From Manihot esculenta (Eukaryota > Streptophyta > Magnoliopsida > Malpighiales > Euphorbiaceae), in assembly GCF_001659605.2 (NCBI RefSeq), contig NC_035171.2, positions 8,165,873-8,229,872 on the forward strand: 64,000 nucleotides of DNA, in the 5' to 3' direction. A program made the translations under genes and the position numbers. Below are positions 1 through 11,489 of this stretch, piece after piece (the stretch's first letter is position 1; every line of letters starts with the position of its first letter). The notes under the pieces were generated by a model. That model did not search any database. It saw nothing but the letters and a program-made list of their open reading frames with translations, and was not told the origin of the DNA.

Positions 1-348
1 GTAATTGTAATTATATATTATTTTGTACAACTTTTTTAAAAATAAGATAACACTAAAAGTTGTAGAGTTTTATGATCACATTATAAATTTTTTAAAATTA
101 AAATTTATGTATATGGTTTAAAAAGTGAGTTTCGTTAATAATATATATATATATATAGCCCTCACAAATAGATATATAAAAGAATGTATAAAAAAAATAC
201 TTATTTATATTCAGCTAGGTGAGCTAATAATAGCATAATTAAATATAATATAATAGCTAATAATAGTTAAATACGTTTTGGGCACTAATTAAATTCTAAA
301 TTTTTCTTCAAAAGAAATTTTCATTTGCTTAATATTTTTCTATCTTAG
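1..348 (+). other. Intron upstream of the RLP copy A last exon
   Basis: AT-rich intron with a short TA run near 140-158 and a T-rich tract ending in TATCTTAG at 341-348, a good 3' splice site. The same acceptor is present at 48587-48594 in copy B. Upstream exons of copy A lie left of the window. Confidence 0.7.
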
Positions 349-1541
349 GATTATGCGGACTGAAAAGTTTGGTTGAGTTGAATCTCCGAGGAAATCAATT
401 TTCTGGCCCTCTTCCAGAATGTATTGGCAACTTGACCAACCTCCAATTTCTTGATCTGTCATTCAATCAGTTGAGTGGCAACATTCAATCTATTGTTTCT
501 GAACTCACCTCCCTCAAGTATTTGCTTCTTTCTGGCAATGAGTTTGAAGGCTCATTCTCATTTAGCGCTTTGGCCAACCACTCAAAACTTGAAGCATTTA
601 TACTCTCTCCTGGAAATAGCAGGCTAGAAGTGGAAACAGAAAATCCAACATGGTTTCCTGCATTTCAACTCAAGTACATTCAATTATCAAATTGCAACTT
701 AAATGTGAGAACTAGAGCAATTCCTAGCTTTCTTCGTTACCAGCATAGCATACGCTTTATTGATCTTTCTCATAATAAGTTGGTTGGAACATTCCCCAGT
801 TGGATCTTACAAAATAATTCCATTTTAGGAGTTATAAATTTGAAGAACAACTCATTCACAGGAACTTTTCAACTGCCTAATATCAAGCATGGTCTAGTTG
901 TGTTAGATATTTTGAGCAATAATCTCACCGGTCCAATTCCCAGACTTCTATGTCATCTGACCGATCTTGTCTTTTTAGATATATCATGCAATGAGTTAAG
1001 TGGCAGCATTCCTCAAGAAATTGGAGACCTGCATGAAATTCGATCATTGAATTTGTCTCACAATCATATAACAGGATCTATACCAGTCAGTTTTTCAAAT
1101 CTAAGAAGTTTAGAGAGCTTAGATCTTGGCAACAATAATTTGAGTGGTGAAATCCCGAGTGAACTAGTTGGGCTGACCTTTTTGGAAACTTTCAATGTTT
1201 CATACAACAATTTATCAGATAGGGTTCCTGATGGAGCGCAATTTGGAACTTTCGATGAAAACAATTACAGAGGTAATCCTGGTCTCTGTGGAGAACCCAT
1301 TCATAAGAGCTGCAAAAGTGATGAAGTTCCACAAACACCGCCACCATCTGCTGATGTAGAAGAGGAAGATGAAGGGGGTATTGATATGGTGTGATTCTAT
1401 TGGAGTTTCAGTGGAGCCTATGTCACAATCCTATTGGTGTTGGCAGCAATCCTCCGCATCAACAGGCATTGGCGCATGTTGTGGTTTTATTATGTTGATG
1501 TTTCTATTTATTCAATTTCCATTTGGGTTTGTCGGAACTGA
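349..1541 (+). pseudogene. LRR receptor-like protein, last exon (RLP copy A), premature stop before the membrane segment
   Basis: This is the C-terminal exon of a cell-surface LRR receptor-like protein, a class without a kinase that senses extracellular ligands. The exon opens in phase 1 at 349 (G|GA, reading GLCGLKSLVEL) and is open to 1394. It shows canonical LRRs (LxxLxLSxNxLxGxIP), the C-terminal run LNLSHNHITGSIPVSFSNL, the cap NYRGNPGLCG and the acidic juxtamembrane stretch DVEEEDEGGIDMV. A TGA at 1392-1394 replaces the TGG of copy B; in the same frame the hydrophobic segment and short tail are still readable to a second stop at 1539-1541. Two in-frame deletions relative to copy B remove several LRRs and the island domain before the last repeats. 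If transcribed, the product would be secreted rather than anchored. Most likely a dying gene; the upstream exons are not visible. Confidence 0.85.
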
Positions 1542-1801
1542 TTTCAAGCAATAGTCTGACGGAAAGACACATTGTAATACAATATATATATATATTTGGT
1601 TTTAATGTTGATGTTGCCCTTATTTTGCTTCTGGTAGAATTCTGGTTTCTAAGGATGTTGGTCTAGTGGAAATGGAAGAACCTTAGGGAAATATGAATAC
1701 TGCTCTCTACTGTTTAGGAAGGAAAAGGTCTCTAGATTGATGCACTTTTAAAGGAATGGTTCTTGGGTTTACTTTGCTGCAAGAATGCTAGGGCCATGAG
1801 G

Positions 1802-2224
1802 TGCTTTCATGGCTTCTGAATCACGGAGTGAGCAAATAAAATGGTCAGAAGAGCTGCTCACATATTTTGTTTTTTTGATTTCTATGATACCATGGATGAT
1901 CCAAGAAAGATGCATAAGTCTGTTAAGGATATTCGGGACATGGAACAGGATGCCCAATCAGCATCGCAGAAAGCTTGAATGTGGAAATCAAAATTGATGT
2001 GGAAGAATAATCCTTTGGAGGGGTATCCTTTCAGGTATTGCAATACATGTGCATTCTAATGTGAAATTTGTTAGCTCTACATAAACTGACTCAATTGCTG
2101 AGTTGAGTAAGTTATGTCGGGTTTGGTGAGGCTCCATAAGTAAGATATGATTCTTGGCATGATTTAGATGCACCATATTTGCAGATAGGCAATATTTGTA
2201 AACCATGATAGATAAATTTGATTG
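1802..2224. other. Unassigned DNA between RLP copy A and copia gag relic
   Basis: No convincing coding frame. It probably belongs to the degenerated internal part of the copia-like element to its right, since GTGAGCAAATAAAATGGTCAG near 1831 resembles the LTR edge near 2670, but I cannot prove this. Confidence 0.3.
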
Positions 2225-2636
2225 ATTAAATGCACTTATCTCTCTCTTGAGCTGATAAAGGAGAGGTCCGCTGCTTTCCTCAAATCTCTTTTGTATTTCC
2301 TCCCAGAATTCTTTGGCTGAGGCAGCATAAAGAAATGCTTTTGCAAGCTCTCTAGATAAGGATCTAGGAATAGACTATATTGTCTACTTTCAACCATTTT
2401 TCCTATTGTTCATCATCTTCAACAGGCATTTTGAATTTTTCATTGATAAAGCTCAGTTTATCTTTGGCCTTGAAAGCTATTATCATGGATCTATTCCATG
2501 TGAGGTAGTTTTTTCCATTCAAGGGGGTAGTAACGAGTACAAAATTAGGATTATTAGTGTTTTGTAGGCTCAGCATACTATTTTCAGTGTCTGTTTTGGT
2601 TTTTGCAATGGTGATGGCCATTGGTGGTAATGCCAA
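2225..2636 (-). pseudogene. Ty1/copia-type gag fragment
   Basis: On the minus strand the 2636-2403 frame reads a typical copia gag N-terminus of the Retrotran_gag_3/UBN2 kind, with the hallmark stretch VLVTTPLNGKNYLTWNRSM followed by AFKAKDKLSFIN. After a stop and a frameshift the match goes on at about 2363-2225 with AKEFWEEIQKRFEESSGPLL, the second conserved block of the same domain. Gag would form the virus-like particle of the element. The rest of the polyprotein is missing, so this is an inactive relic. Confidence 0.75.
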
Positions 2637-2655
2637 TATGAAAACACATGTTTAT

Positions 2656-2668
2656 TGCTCTGATATCA
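2656..2668 (-). other. Primer binding site of the copia relic (initiator-Met tRNA type)
   Basis: Minus strand ATGATATCAGAGC, close to the TGGTATCAGAGC used by plant copia elements, 20 bp upstream of the gag start. The LTR should therefore lie at about 2670-2890, but I see no partner LTR to fix its ends. Confidence 0.55.
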
Positions 2669-2889
2669 TGAGCAAATAAAACAGAGAAAGGTCAGAAGAC
2701 TAGAGAATTTTTTTATATCATTCGTCATGAGAATACATGGATATTTATACAGATCTAAAGATGATTCTAGACGGCTCTACACAATAATTCTGGAATAAAT
2801 GCAAATTTGTTACAATATTTCTTCACGGAGCCTGCAATGTTAGACCTAGAAGTTGATTAACTGGAGTTATCCGTAGTAGTTGTTTCAGA

Positions 2890-3030
2890 GGAGGAGGATT
2901 GGTCAAACTTTAGTTTAATTATTGCTGATTGCAGAGCTTTTCTTAGCCAAAGAATTAATTTTGATTTCTCTTTCTAGTTGATCTGTAAACAAGCTAACAA
3001 CAAAGCAGCTCATTATTTTTCTTATCTGGG
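2890..3030 (+). pseudogene. Non-LTR retrotransposon (LINE) RNase H-domain remnant
   Basis: The plus-strand frame reads FSLIIADCRAFLSQ, then FDFSF, a stop, and CKQANNKAAHYFS. This order (II-DC-LL, F-F-F, R/K-QAN-AAH-LA) is the end of the plant LINE reverse transcriptase/RNase H (RVT_3) domain. It is about 45 codons long with one internal stop, so it is a fragment only. Confidence 0.5.
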
Positions 3031-3249
3031 TACTTGTTAAATTTATTCTTAAGGCACAAAATTAGTAATCTTAGTTCTTCTTTTTCTTTTTCTTTTTTAG
3101 TTTTAATGTTGAATGTTCTTAGGACTTCAAATAAAAATGTCTGCTTATCATGTAAAACCAGCAAATTATAGAGAGAACTTTTAGTATTTAACTGCTTATG
3201 CAAATTAGCAATTATTTTAAACGAAATGGTTATTCCAACTGTCACCACT

Positions 3250-3595
3250 TGAATTTGGAATCTAGAACAATTCCTAGCTTAATTTCTTCTCTACCAGTAT
3301 GACATTCACTTCTTTTATCTCTCTCATAATAAGCTGGTTGGGACATTCTCCAATTGGATCTTATAAGAAGAGAACTTTTCAGCTGTCAAATTTCAAGCAT
3401 GCATTACGTTACTTTGAAAATTTCAAGCTGGAACTTCAAGGCCAGCTTCCTAAGGAATTTGCAATGTAGTACAAGTATCAAATCCTACAAGAGATGCATT
3501 ATCAACTTAGTACAGAAATTGGAGACCTTCATGAAACACAACCACTTAACAGGATTCTTACCGGTCAATTTTTATGAATCTGTTAGCCGCTGAGA
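3250..3595 (+). pseudogene. Heavily decayed RLP last-exon fragment
   Basis: Nucleotide matches to copy A are clear in pieces: TCTAGAACAATTCCTAGCTT (copy A 710-730), CTCTCATAATAAGCTGGTTG (767-786), then the stretch around GAACTTTTCAGCTG, and near 3515-3575 the words AGAAATTGGAGACC and CTTAACAGGATTCTTACCGG matching copy A 1016-1090. Several deletions and frame changes separate the blocks. It is an older duplicate than copies A and B. Confidence 0.7.
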
Positions 3596-3966
3596 TATTT
3601 TACTGCAATAAGTTTTTTGATTGGATGTATTTAAGGAAAATTTAGACAAAAGAAATTTTTGTATGTAAGACAAGAAATGTAAATATACCTAATTATGGGC
3701 CGTTAAATTTTATAAGGTTTCTCAAGGATATTTAATGATATGCATATTTTATATTATTTTTAGCCTTAAACACTTAGATTTTGAGTTAAAATCTACTTGA
3801 AAATGCTAATTTATTTGAGTATTTGTGTTTTGATAGGATAAGTAAAGATTGGAGAAAAAGAAGATAAAAATCGTGTTTGATTTGAAAATTGAAACTGAAA
3901 GGGTTCGTGGGCATAACATGGCACATGAGGAAATAGAGATATTGACAGATGCATATATAATTTTCT

Positions 3967-4000
3967 AAATCTCCACAGCCAAACCAGCAGCATAGGCAGC
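3967..4000 (-). pseudogene. 34-bp scrap of glycerol kinase
   Basis: Matches 44154-44187 at all but three positions or so; on the minus strand it still spells AAYAAGLAV, the conserved C-terminal glycerol kinase motif. It sits behind an RLP relic, the same order as RLP2-glycerol kinase at 41-45 kb, so it is probably the last trace of an older copy of that block. Confidence 0.6.
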
Positions 4001-4020
4001 AATGGATTCAGACAATTTGG

Positions 4021-5280
4021 TTAGGAGTCCAATTTTAATAGATGATCAATAAAAATAAAATATATATAAAATAAATATATATTTAAAAATTTATAAAAAT
4101 TAATAAAATTTTGTAATTAAATTACAATTTATCTAATTTTTTATTAATTAAAATATATTAGTAACAACTTTATTTTTAATATTCAATATAAGTCAACAAT
4201 GAACTCATCAATAGTTTATCTCTCATCGACTTTTAATAATATTTATTATAAAAAAATATTTCTACTATGAATATGACACGTAAATTTATAAAAAAAATAA
4301 TATAGTAACATACTAATTTAATATAATATTTATTATAAAATTTATGTTTTAAATTAAATTATCTAACCCATTAGTTATACAAATAATATTTTCATTTCAT
4401 TTTTCTAAATTTAAATAATTTAATCTATTATCTATAAAAAGATAATACTTGATTTATATTTAACTATTTTTAAATTTAAATTATCTAACCTATTACCCAT
4501 TCAATTTATATTTTTAAAATTAAATTATTTTTTAAATTTAAATATTCCATGAAACTCATTAATTAATAAAACATTAATCATAAAACACTTTTATTTATAA
4601 AAATTTAAATTTTATTTCTCTAAATTTAGATAGCTTAACAAATAATTTAATTATATAAATAGATTAGAAACTAATTAAGTGAGATAATTTCTTAATAATA
4701 AAAATAATATATAAAATTAAATTACGCAATAAATGAATAATTCTTTTAAAAAAAATGTATGTATTGGAGTTAAAATTTTAAAAATAAAAAATAATTTTTT
4801 TGAATTTTGAAAAAATAAAAAATGGAAGAGGTAAAATAAAATAAACAATTAAAATTAAATGAACTAAATAATATTAAAGGGGATAAAGATTTATTTGATA
4901 AAAAGATTAAAAAATTTTAGTTAAGATTATTATTATTATTTTTAAAATTAAATATATTATTTAATTATAGTTAATATTATTTTTATATATGAAATTAATT
5001 TATATTTAAAAAATAGTAAAATGTTATTTTTAGATATAGTACGAACTCTTATATTTTGATTTTTAAAAATCGGCTAAAATTACATTCGATTTCATTCAAA
5101 ATCTAAAAGTTTAGATTAAAACATAAAATATTATAAACGTTTTGCCTTTTACATAGACTTGTTATTAGTTTATAATTAAAAAATAAAAATAATAATACTT
5201 GTGCCATACTAGTTTAAACTATCAAATTTAGAAATTTACAAAAAGTAAATGTTAGCAATTAAATCAAAATTAAAAAAATT
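4021..5280. other. AT-rich intergenic DNA
   Basis: Very AT-rich, only short spurious frames, no recognisable repeat with sharp ends or conserved coding motif. Confidence 0.6.
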
Positions 5281-6390
5281 GCCTGCCTGAAGGTATGGAA
5301 AGGCCAAAGTAACTCCAAAACGAAAAACAAAAGAAGACCAAACAATAAAAGCAAAGAGACCCACAGAAGCCTGGAAGCCTTGCTGAGGCTTACTTCCCCT
5401 TTCGTCTTCCCTTTTTCTTTCTTTTCACTTTCGCTTTCCCTTTGTCTTAGATCCTCTTCTCCACTCCGGTTATTCATTTCGATCCACTATTTTACTAATA
5501 TACTAACATCTACATACTTATTATAATATTTAATTATTGCAAGTTTTACTTTACAAATCCAACTCAGTATTGCTGTTCATTTAGAGTTCATTGCTTAGTG
5601 TCACAAGAGAAAAATAAAAGTTTCAATTCATCTTCACTTTGATGCTTTGTTGATGTCATTAAGATTGCTTAACTTATTTGACTAATCACTAACGTCTTGA
5701 GATGATAGATTTTCTTTTATTTGTAAATGCACATCTTGAAACTCACCCTACACTATCTAGACAAAGTAAAATTTAGCATTTAAATAATGTTACAACTAGA
5801 AACAAAAGTATACAAAGTGGAAATTTTATACCAAATGGCTAGTTGATTAAGTACAATTTGGACACTTAATGTATGTCTACCTCAACTTTTCTTGCAAAGT
5901 GGTCTCTCATTTAGGAATTTTTAATAGTCTCTCACATCTACTAAATAGTAAAAAAAATTTCGAGAAAAATGATTCAAAAGAACCCTACAATATAAAACCA
6001 ACCAACGTAAATATATTGGTAATCGGATTAGAAAAAAATTGGGTTGATTTTATTAATAGATTCACGATCCATCAATAAAATCTGTAATAAAATCTCAGAG
6101 TTTGAAATATTTCGGACTCATTGAGAAAATGCTTCACGTTCACTAAAAATTAGTATGTTTTATATTCATATATTTATAGTTTTTTTTTAATCTTAATTCA
6201 TATATAGTTATTCCATATTATAGAACATTGAATAAAATCTCATGTAGATTGAAATTGAGAGGCAGATGGGCTAAATTTTCATTTTTGGAATTGAGTGGGC
6301 CAATTAAATTGAGGTGGGTATCTTAGAATATGTAATATGAGATTTCTTGGCATATGTAAATATTCTTATATCACTTGAAAGACTTTGATT
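5281..6390. repeat. Dispersed repeat family R, copy 1
   Basis: Two parts. 5281-5480 matches 19289-19495 (words AGAAGCCTGGAAGCCTTGCT and CTTTCTTTTCACTTTCGCTT); 5481-6390 matches 9486-10430 and 17575-18060 (words TTCATTGCTTAGTGTCACA, GATGCTTTGTTGATG, CCTCAACTTTTCTTGCAAAG, AGTGGGCCAATTAAATTGAG). No terminal repeats or protein found, so class unknown. The tail resembles the repeated motif of the 18-31 kb array. Confidence 0.7.
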
Positions 6391-6457
6391 CTTAGCATTA
6401 TAATCTATTAAAAAATAGTAGAAATAATCTAGTAAAAATAGTAGAACTTTAATATTT

Positions 6458-6710
6458 CAATTCGGTTCAGTTTTAATCAGAAAAAAATTTAAAAAATAAA
6501 AAAAATCGATTAGTGATAATAGTATATCATTTTCAATAATATAGAGAGATTAGATAAATTAAAATATTTTAATTAAATTTTAAAATATTAAAAATAAAAT
6601 ATAAAAAATAAAATATTTATTAAAAATTTAAATCCATCAAATTGAATCGAACCGAATCAGACTGATTCAATTCAATTCAATTTCTAATCAAAATCAATTC
6701 GATTCAATTT
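6458..6710. mobile_element. Possible MITE with GAACCGAA-type termini
   Basis: About 250 bp bounded by imperfect inverted ends: TTCAATTCGGTTCAGTTTTA on the left and the near complement AATCAATTCGATTCAATTTT on the right, with more GAATCGAACCGAAT sequence inside. Size and structure fit a small non-autonomous DNA element. Target-site duplication not resolved. Confidence 0.35.
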
Positions 6711-6840
6711 TATAAATATCAAAATTTTAATTTTCAGGCGATAGTTTCTTGTATTTTACAAATATTTTACAATTTTTAATTAACAAGAAAATTGACAGGC
6801 GATAATTTCATCAATTAAAATTAATTCTTTTTTTTAATTT

Positions 6841-6932
6841 AATAATTCTTGTATTTCACAAATATTTTAAATTTATTTAATTATTTAATAATTCTTGTAT
6901 TTCATAAATATTTTAAATTTATTTAATTTAAA
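6841..6932. repeat. Tandem duplication, 46-bp unit, two copies
   Basis: AATAATTCTTGTATTTCA begins at 6841 and again at 6887, with almost identical following sequence; one C/T difference. Confidence 0.8.
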
Positions 6933-8589
6933 TAATAAGCGAAGAAAAAGAAAGAATTTTAAACAGAAAAGAGAAGTAGGAGATTTCAATTGGAAAATTT
7001 AATTTAAAAAAAAAACCTTAAGGAAAAAAAAGTATGGTGGATTGAGAATAAACAATTAATTTAAAAGTACAGCTAAAGGTAATCCAAGTTAAAGATTTAT
7101 CCGTTGATTATTGATTTACTTAATTTTCTATTATTTTGTTATAGTATTTATATAAGCCAATTCCACCGATTATTTCTTAAGATTAAATTAATTTGCAAGG
7201 TGTTAAATTATAAATTCCTTTCTAATTAATTAATAATTCTATCAAGCGTGCAGATTTAATTAATTAATTGCATTGAGAAAAGAAAAATCTAAACTTGATT
7301 AATAATTGCAAGCAAATTATTTAAATCAAATCACTCAATTTTTTAATGTAAATAGATGTGCTAATTGCTATTTATATTAATTCAATTAAATAACTAGGTA
7401 TTTAATTGAATTAATTAGCAATATATTATCGAGTAAGGATATTTAAAAAACCTCTTGAATTTTCAAAAAGACAACAATAAAAGTTGTGTTTCTTCAGAAA
7501 AGAAAAAAATGAAAATAGAAATTAAAATAAGATCTCACAACTGAAAAAGAGTATTTAGCTATTAAGGACTATAATAAAAATGTAGAAAAATAAGAAGAAG
7601 AGAAAGAGGTTCAGATGGAGAAACCGAAATGAAGAGATGAAAATAAAAGGTGAATTGAGAGATGAGGAGATAATTTTCTACTACTGAAACATCCCTTATT
7701 TAGGTTATTTTCCAACAAAAGATTAAAGAAAATATCTAAAATTTAAAAGGAAAAAAGTAAATCAATAAATTATTCTATTGTTGTTATCCTAATCCTTAAT
7801 TTGATTATATTTGCAGCTATTTCAAATAAATTCAATTCTGTACAATTATCAAAACCGAAACATTGTTGTCTGTCAGTTGAGTTTGGATCACAGTCTTGGG
7901 CAAAGAAAAAATTTTAACATATAACATCTCTAAAATAGCATCTGTTGGTTCCTTTTCACACTCTTGGCTCCAAACTTGTCCAAAAAACTAAAATTCAAGA
8001 AAAAATCTAATTTTTACCATTAAAAACATAACAAAATCATAAAAATTAGTATGAAAAAAACAATGAGTTTTAAAACACATCAAAAATAGAAAATAAATGT
8101 GAGATGGGAAATTTATAAAATGCTTCAATATACGTAATATTATTCCTTGTAATATGCAACATAAAACCACATATAGACTATGCTCCTAGTTATTTCACAT
8201 AATTTTTTAATATATATATATATCATTAACGCCTGACACATTCAAAAGAATTAGTTAAAGGAAAAGATTGTTAAATAGTGAATAATATGTGTATTAAAAA
8301 TATTTTAGTTACCCTATTACAATGGAGGGAATATTGTACTATATAGTATAGTATGATGTGTTCGTAAAACATTAATAATTTCTTGAAATTTTTGTTTGTG
8401 AAGGAATTGAAAACTTATATAATAACTTGAATATCTCTTAAAAATAAAAAGAGGAAGAAAAGGACATACAAATGTTCAAAAACACATATTTTGAGAAGTG
8501 AGAACCCGACAATATTTAATAAAATATAATGAAATATGATATAAATGGTAATCTGTGCGTTGCATGCTTTAGAAATTTGTGTATTACTA
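6933..8589. other. AT-rich intergenic DNA
   Basis: No coding, RNA or mobile-element signal that I can support. A short TA run lies near 8211-8223. Confidence 0.55.
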
Positions 8590-8660
8590 TTAGGAATAGG
8601 ACTAGAAAATACCAATTCCTCAATTTCAAATTTTTACTACTTCTATGTCTTGGTCCACTA
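8590..8660. repeat. Fragment of repeat R joined to a poly-T tract
   Basis: Nearly identical to 17515-17582 (AGGACTAGAAAATACCAATT ... CTTGGTCCACTATTT). The match ends exactly where the T-rich tract at 8660 begins, marking an insertion edge. Confidence 0.75.
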
Positions 8661-9240
8661 TTTTTTTTTATTTTTTATTTTTTTAACAATGCAAGTCTAT
8701 TGCATTTTTCATAACTCAATTGCCTAATATAAAAAACTAAGAGGACTACAATCCGACCAAGAGACCAAAACAAAACTTCTAAATGACCAATATCCGTAAA
8801 AAATAACCCAAAGCCCACAATCGCAGCCCAGAAAGTAGAAGTCATAATCTTTATCCTACCCAAACCGACCGACATCTGCATTGTCGCACACCCACCGATT
8901 TGCTGATACACTGAACAATGATAACGACACAGTTGAGATAACAACGACAATCCAAATTCAATCCTTGAGCAAACAACATAAACCAAGAGAATAGATGGCA
9001 TAACCACAAGCAGACATGCAACCGAGATAGGAACGAGAAGGTTAGTGGCTGAACAAAAGCAGCTCAGAAGGAAACTAGACACAGAAGGAGGAGGCGCAAT
9101 AGAGCTCTAAATCAGTTATCGACCTACGAGAGCGTAACCCATCGGACGTATCGATGTAGTCCCGAGGAGCAATGCCCCATAGATGTAAAGAACCTCTCTA
9201 GATTTAGAAATATAGAGCTACTTAATTCTCCAAACTAGGT
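8661..9240 (-). mobile_element. LINE-like retroposon 3' end with A-rich tail
   Basis: Read on the minus strand, a single-copy-looking, less AT-rich segment runs from about 9240 to 8690 and ends in an A-rich tail (plus-strand T-rich tract 8660-8688), inserted at the edge of repeat R. A 135-codon minus frame (9082-8678) runs into the tail but resembles no protein I know. A 3'-truncated or 5'-truncated non-LTR retrotransposon is the simplest reading; target-site duplications were not confirmed. Confidence 0.35.
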
Positions 9241-9343
9241 TCAAAAGAGCAATCCCTCACCATGAAGAAAGATAGGTACCAGCAAAAGGAAACCAAAAAG
9301 AAAATCAAAATAAAAAACCACGCCAACCACCCATCTATAGCGA

Positions 9344-10430
9344 AGAAGAACAGTGGGTGGAGGTGATTTCTTACCCAAAAGTAGGTTAGTGTCAAAGTAA
9401 CTCAAAAACAAAAACAAAAACAAAGAAGACCAAACAACAAAAGCAACAAAAAAACAACAAAGAGACTAGCATAGAACCTTGGAACTCAGTGTTGCTATTG
9501 TTTTATAGTTCATTACTTAGCATCACAAAAGAAAATAACAGTTTCAATCCATCTCCTCTTTGATGCTTTGTTGATGCCATCAACATTGCTGAACTTATTT
9601 GACTAATCACCAACATTTTGAAATGATAAATTTTCTTTTATATGTAAATGCACATCTTGAAATTCACCCTACATTACCAAGATAAAGTAAAATTTAGCAT
9701 TTAAATAATGTTGCAATTAGAAACAAAAGTATACAAAGTGGAAATATTATACCAAATAGCTAGTTGATTTAGCACAATTTAGACATTTAATGTATGTGTA
9801 CCTCAACTTTTCTTGCAAAGTGGTGAAATTGGAAGAGAATGCAAAGAATCATATTGAAATCGTTATCATTTAGGAATTCCAAGTAATCTCTATCACATGT
9901 ACAATGGCTTGCTATGCTAATTCCATCCACATACATTCTTGCAATGTAGGGGGTTTATTTTCTTCGAATCATTTTTCTCAAAGTTTTCTTTACTTTTTGA
10001 TAAACATAACTCCATAATCTATAAGAATGTACCAAAAAGTAGCAAATGATTTTACCAACAAATTTGAATATATTGGAATTGATAATTTGTAAAAGAAAAC
10101 AAGTTTATTTTCAAACAGAATTCACAATTTATTGGTAAAATCTACCACAAAATCTCAGAGTTTGAAATGTTTCAAACTACTAAAAAAAGTTGTTTCAAGC
10201 TCACAAAAAATTAATATATTTTATATTCATATATTTATAGGTTTTTTAATATTAATTCAGATAGTTATTCCATATATTATAGAGCATTGAATAAAACCTC
10301 ATGTTGAGATGCAGATGGGCTGAATTTTCTTTTCCCGATTTGAGTGGGCCAATTAAATTGAGGTGGGTATCTTAGAATTGTTGGGCCATTGATGGTTACA
10401 TTAGAATATGTAATATGAGATTCTTGAGAT
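9344..10430. repeat. Dispersed repeat family R, copy 2
   Basis: 9344-9480 matches 19289-19400 and 9486-10430 matches 5560-6390, with about 190 bp between the parts lost compared with copy 1. Shares the words TAGTTCATTACTTAGCATCAC, TGATGCTTTGTTGATGCCAT and GTGGGCCAATTAAATTGAGG. Confidence 0.7.
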
Positions 10431-10867
10431 AATTCTCCATTTGATTTTTCAAACTTTCTTTATTAAATATTAGGAATTCGAACCTACCATGGGATCAGGT
10501 AAGAGTGGATATTTGATTAGTAAAACCAATTTTTCAAAAGAATTAAATTTTTTAAAAGATTAATCAAATCCAATCAAAATTTTATGGCAAAAGTTAATGT
10601 AAAAATCAATTTGAAATATTCAATTTAGTTACTTAATTTAACCCTATATAATATATAATTTATTTAATATTAATTTATAAGCTTATAATATAAGTGAAAA
10701 TATAATTATATATTATTTTTTATTGATAAAAATATAAATAATATTTAGTTTAGATATATTAATTAAAGAAATTAAATAATTCCATTATTAACTAAATCAT
10801 ATATTATCAAAAGTAATTAAAATGAATTGATGCAAATCAAACTTTTTAATTGCAATTGAATAATGCA
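10431..10867. other. AT-rich DNA
   Basis: Nothing recognisable apart from AT-rich sequence. Confidence 0.5.
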
Positions 10868-11441
10868 TGATGAAAACACATACTCAACGGAAGCATAAAA
10901 GAAAACAATTCCAAGTCCACTGCCATGATTTTTATTGGTTAGAATTAGGTCAGTTAGAATTAGGTCTCTTTATTACTTAAAGCAGTTGATAGTTGATAAG
11001 TAAAAATCTTAAGAGCGTTCTTTGGGCGATTTGTTGGTTAAGGATTAATTAGCAAACGTGTCCTAATTAATCTAAACCTAAGGAGATATTTAGTTATGTG
11101 GAGCGTCTTCCATAACTAAAACTAATTTATTAAAATGAATAAAAGAATTAAAGTATCGATGATCAATTCTCAAACTAAAATGGATTCTATACTTCAATTA
11201 GAACTTGTTTGCATTGATTTATTTCTCTTTTAATTATCGCTTTCTTTAATTGTTTTAATTTTTATTTCACTCATTATAAAAATTCTCCTTATTTTATTTT
11301 CATTATTTATTTGCCCTGGTCATTATTCAGAAAGTTATAGTGTCAATTCTTTGTAAATTCGATCCTATTACCACTATACGCATTTCTTAATTGTTGATAT
11401 TTTAATAGATTATTTTTTATAGTTTCGACACCCATAAAAAA
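10868..11441 (+). mobile_element. Probable 5' LTR remnant of the Athila-type element
   Basis: It directly precedes the primer binding site, and its end (AGTTTCGACACCCATAAAAA) is the kind of sequence found at the 3' border of plant gypsy LTRs. The left border is a guess because no second LTR remains in the window. Confidence 0.35.
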
Positions 11442-11461
11442 TTTGCGCCATTGCCAGGGAA
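11442..11461 (+). other. Primer binding site, tRNA-Asp type (Athila)
   Basis: TTTGCGCCATTGCCAGGGAA resembles the tRNA-Asp-complementary site TGGCGCCGTTGCCGGGGA of Athila-type elements. Two differences are CG to CA, as expected from decay of methylated CpG. It lies 28 bp upstream of the gag start. Confidence 0.65.
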
Positions 11462-11489
11462 TTGATTTAAACTAACATATATTTTTTTT

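Larger units (their letters stand above)
1..1801. repeat. Segmental duplication, copy A (partner at about 48166-50960)
   Basis: The block matches 48166-50960 through intron, last RLP exon and 3' flank, and the match stops in both copies right after the word GGGCCATGAGGT (1790-1801 and 50949-50960). Relative to copy B, copy A lacks 366 bp and 552 bp inside the exon and most of a TA microsatellite, and has 19 bp that copy B lost. Intron and exon diverge little, so the duplication looks recent compared with the other RLP relics here. Confidence 0.9.

Noticed and set aside
1064..1264. Minus-strand frame within RLP copy A (and its twin at 50209-50409)
   Set aside because: It is a shadow of the LRR coding frame; its presence in both copies follows from the duplication.
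5259..5477. Small membrane-like protein on the minus strand
   Set aside because: Part of repeat R; the copies at 9344 and 19289 do not keep the frame.
8678..9082. 135-codon hydrophobic minus frame as a membrane protein gene
   Set aside because: Runs straight into an A-rich tail of a retroposon-like insert and shows no conserved motif; more likely the 3' untranslated part of the element.
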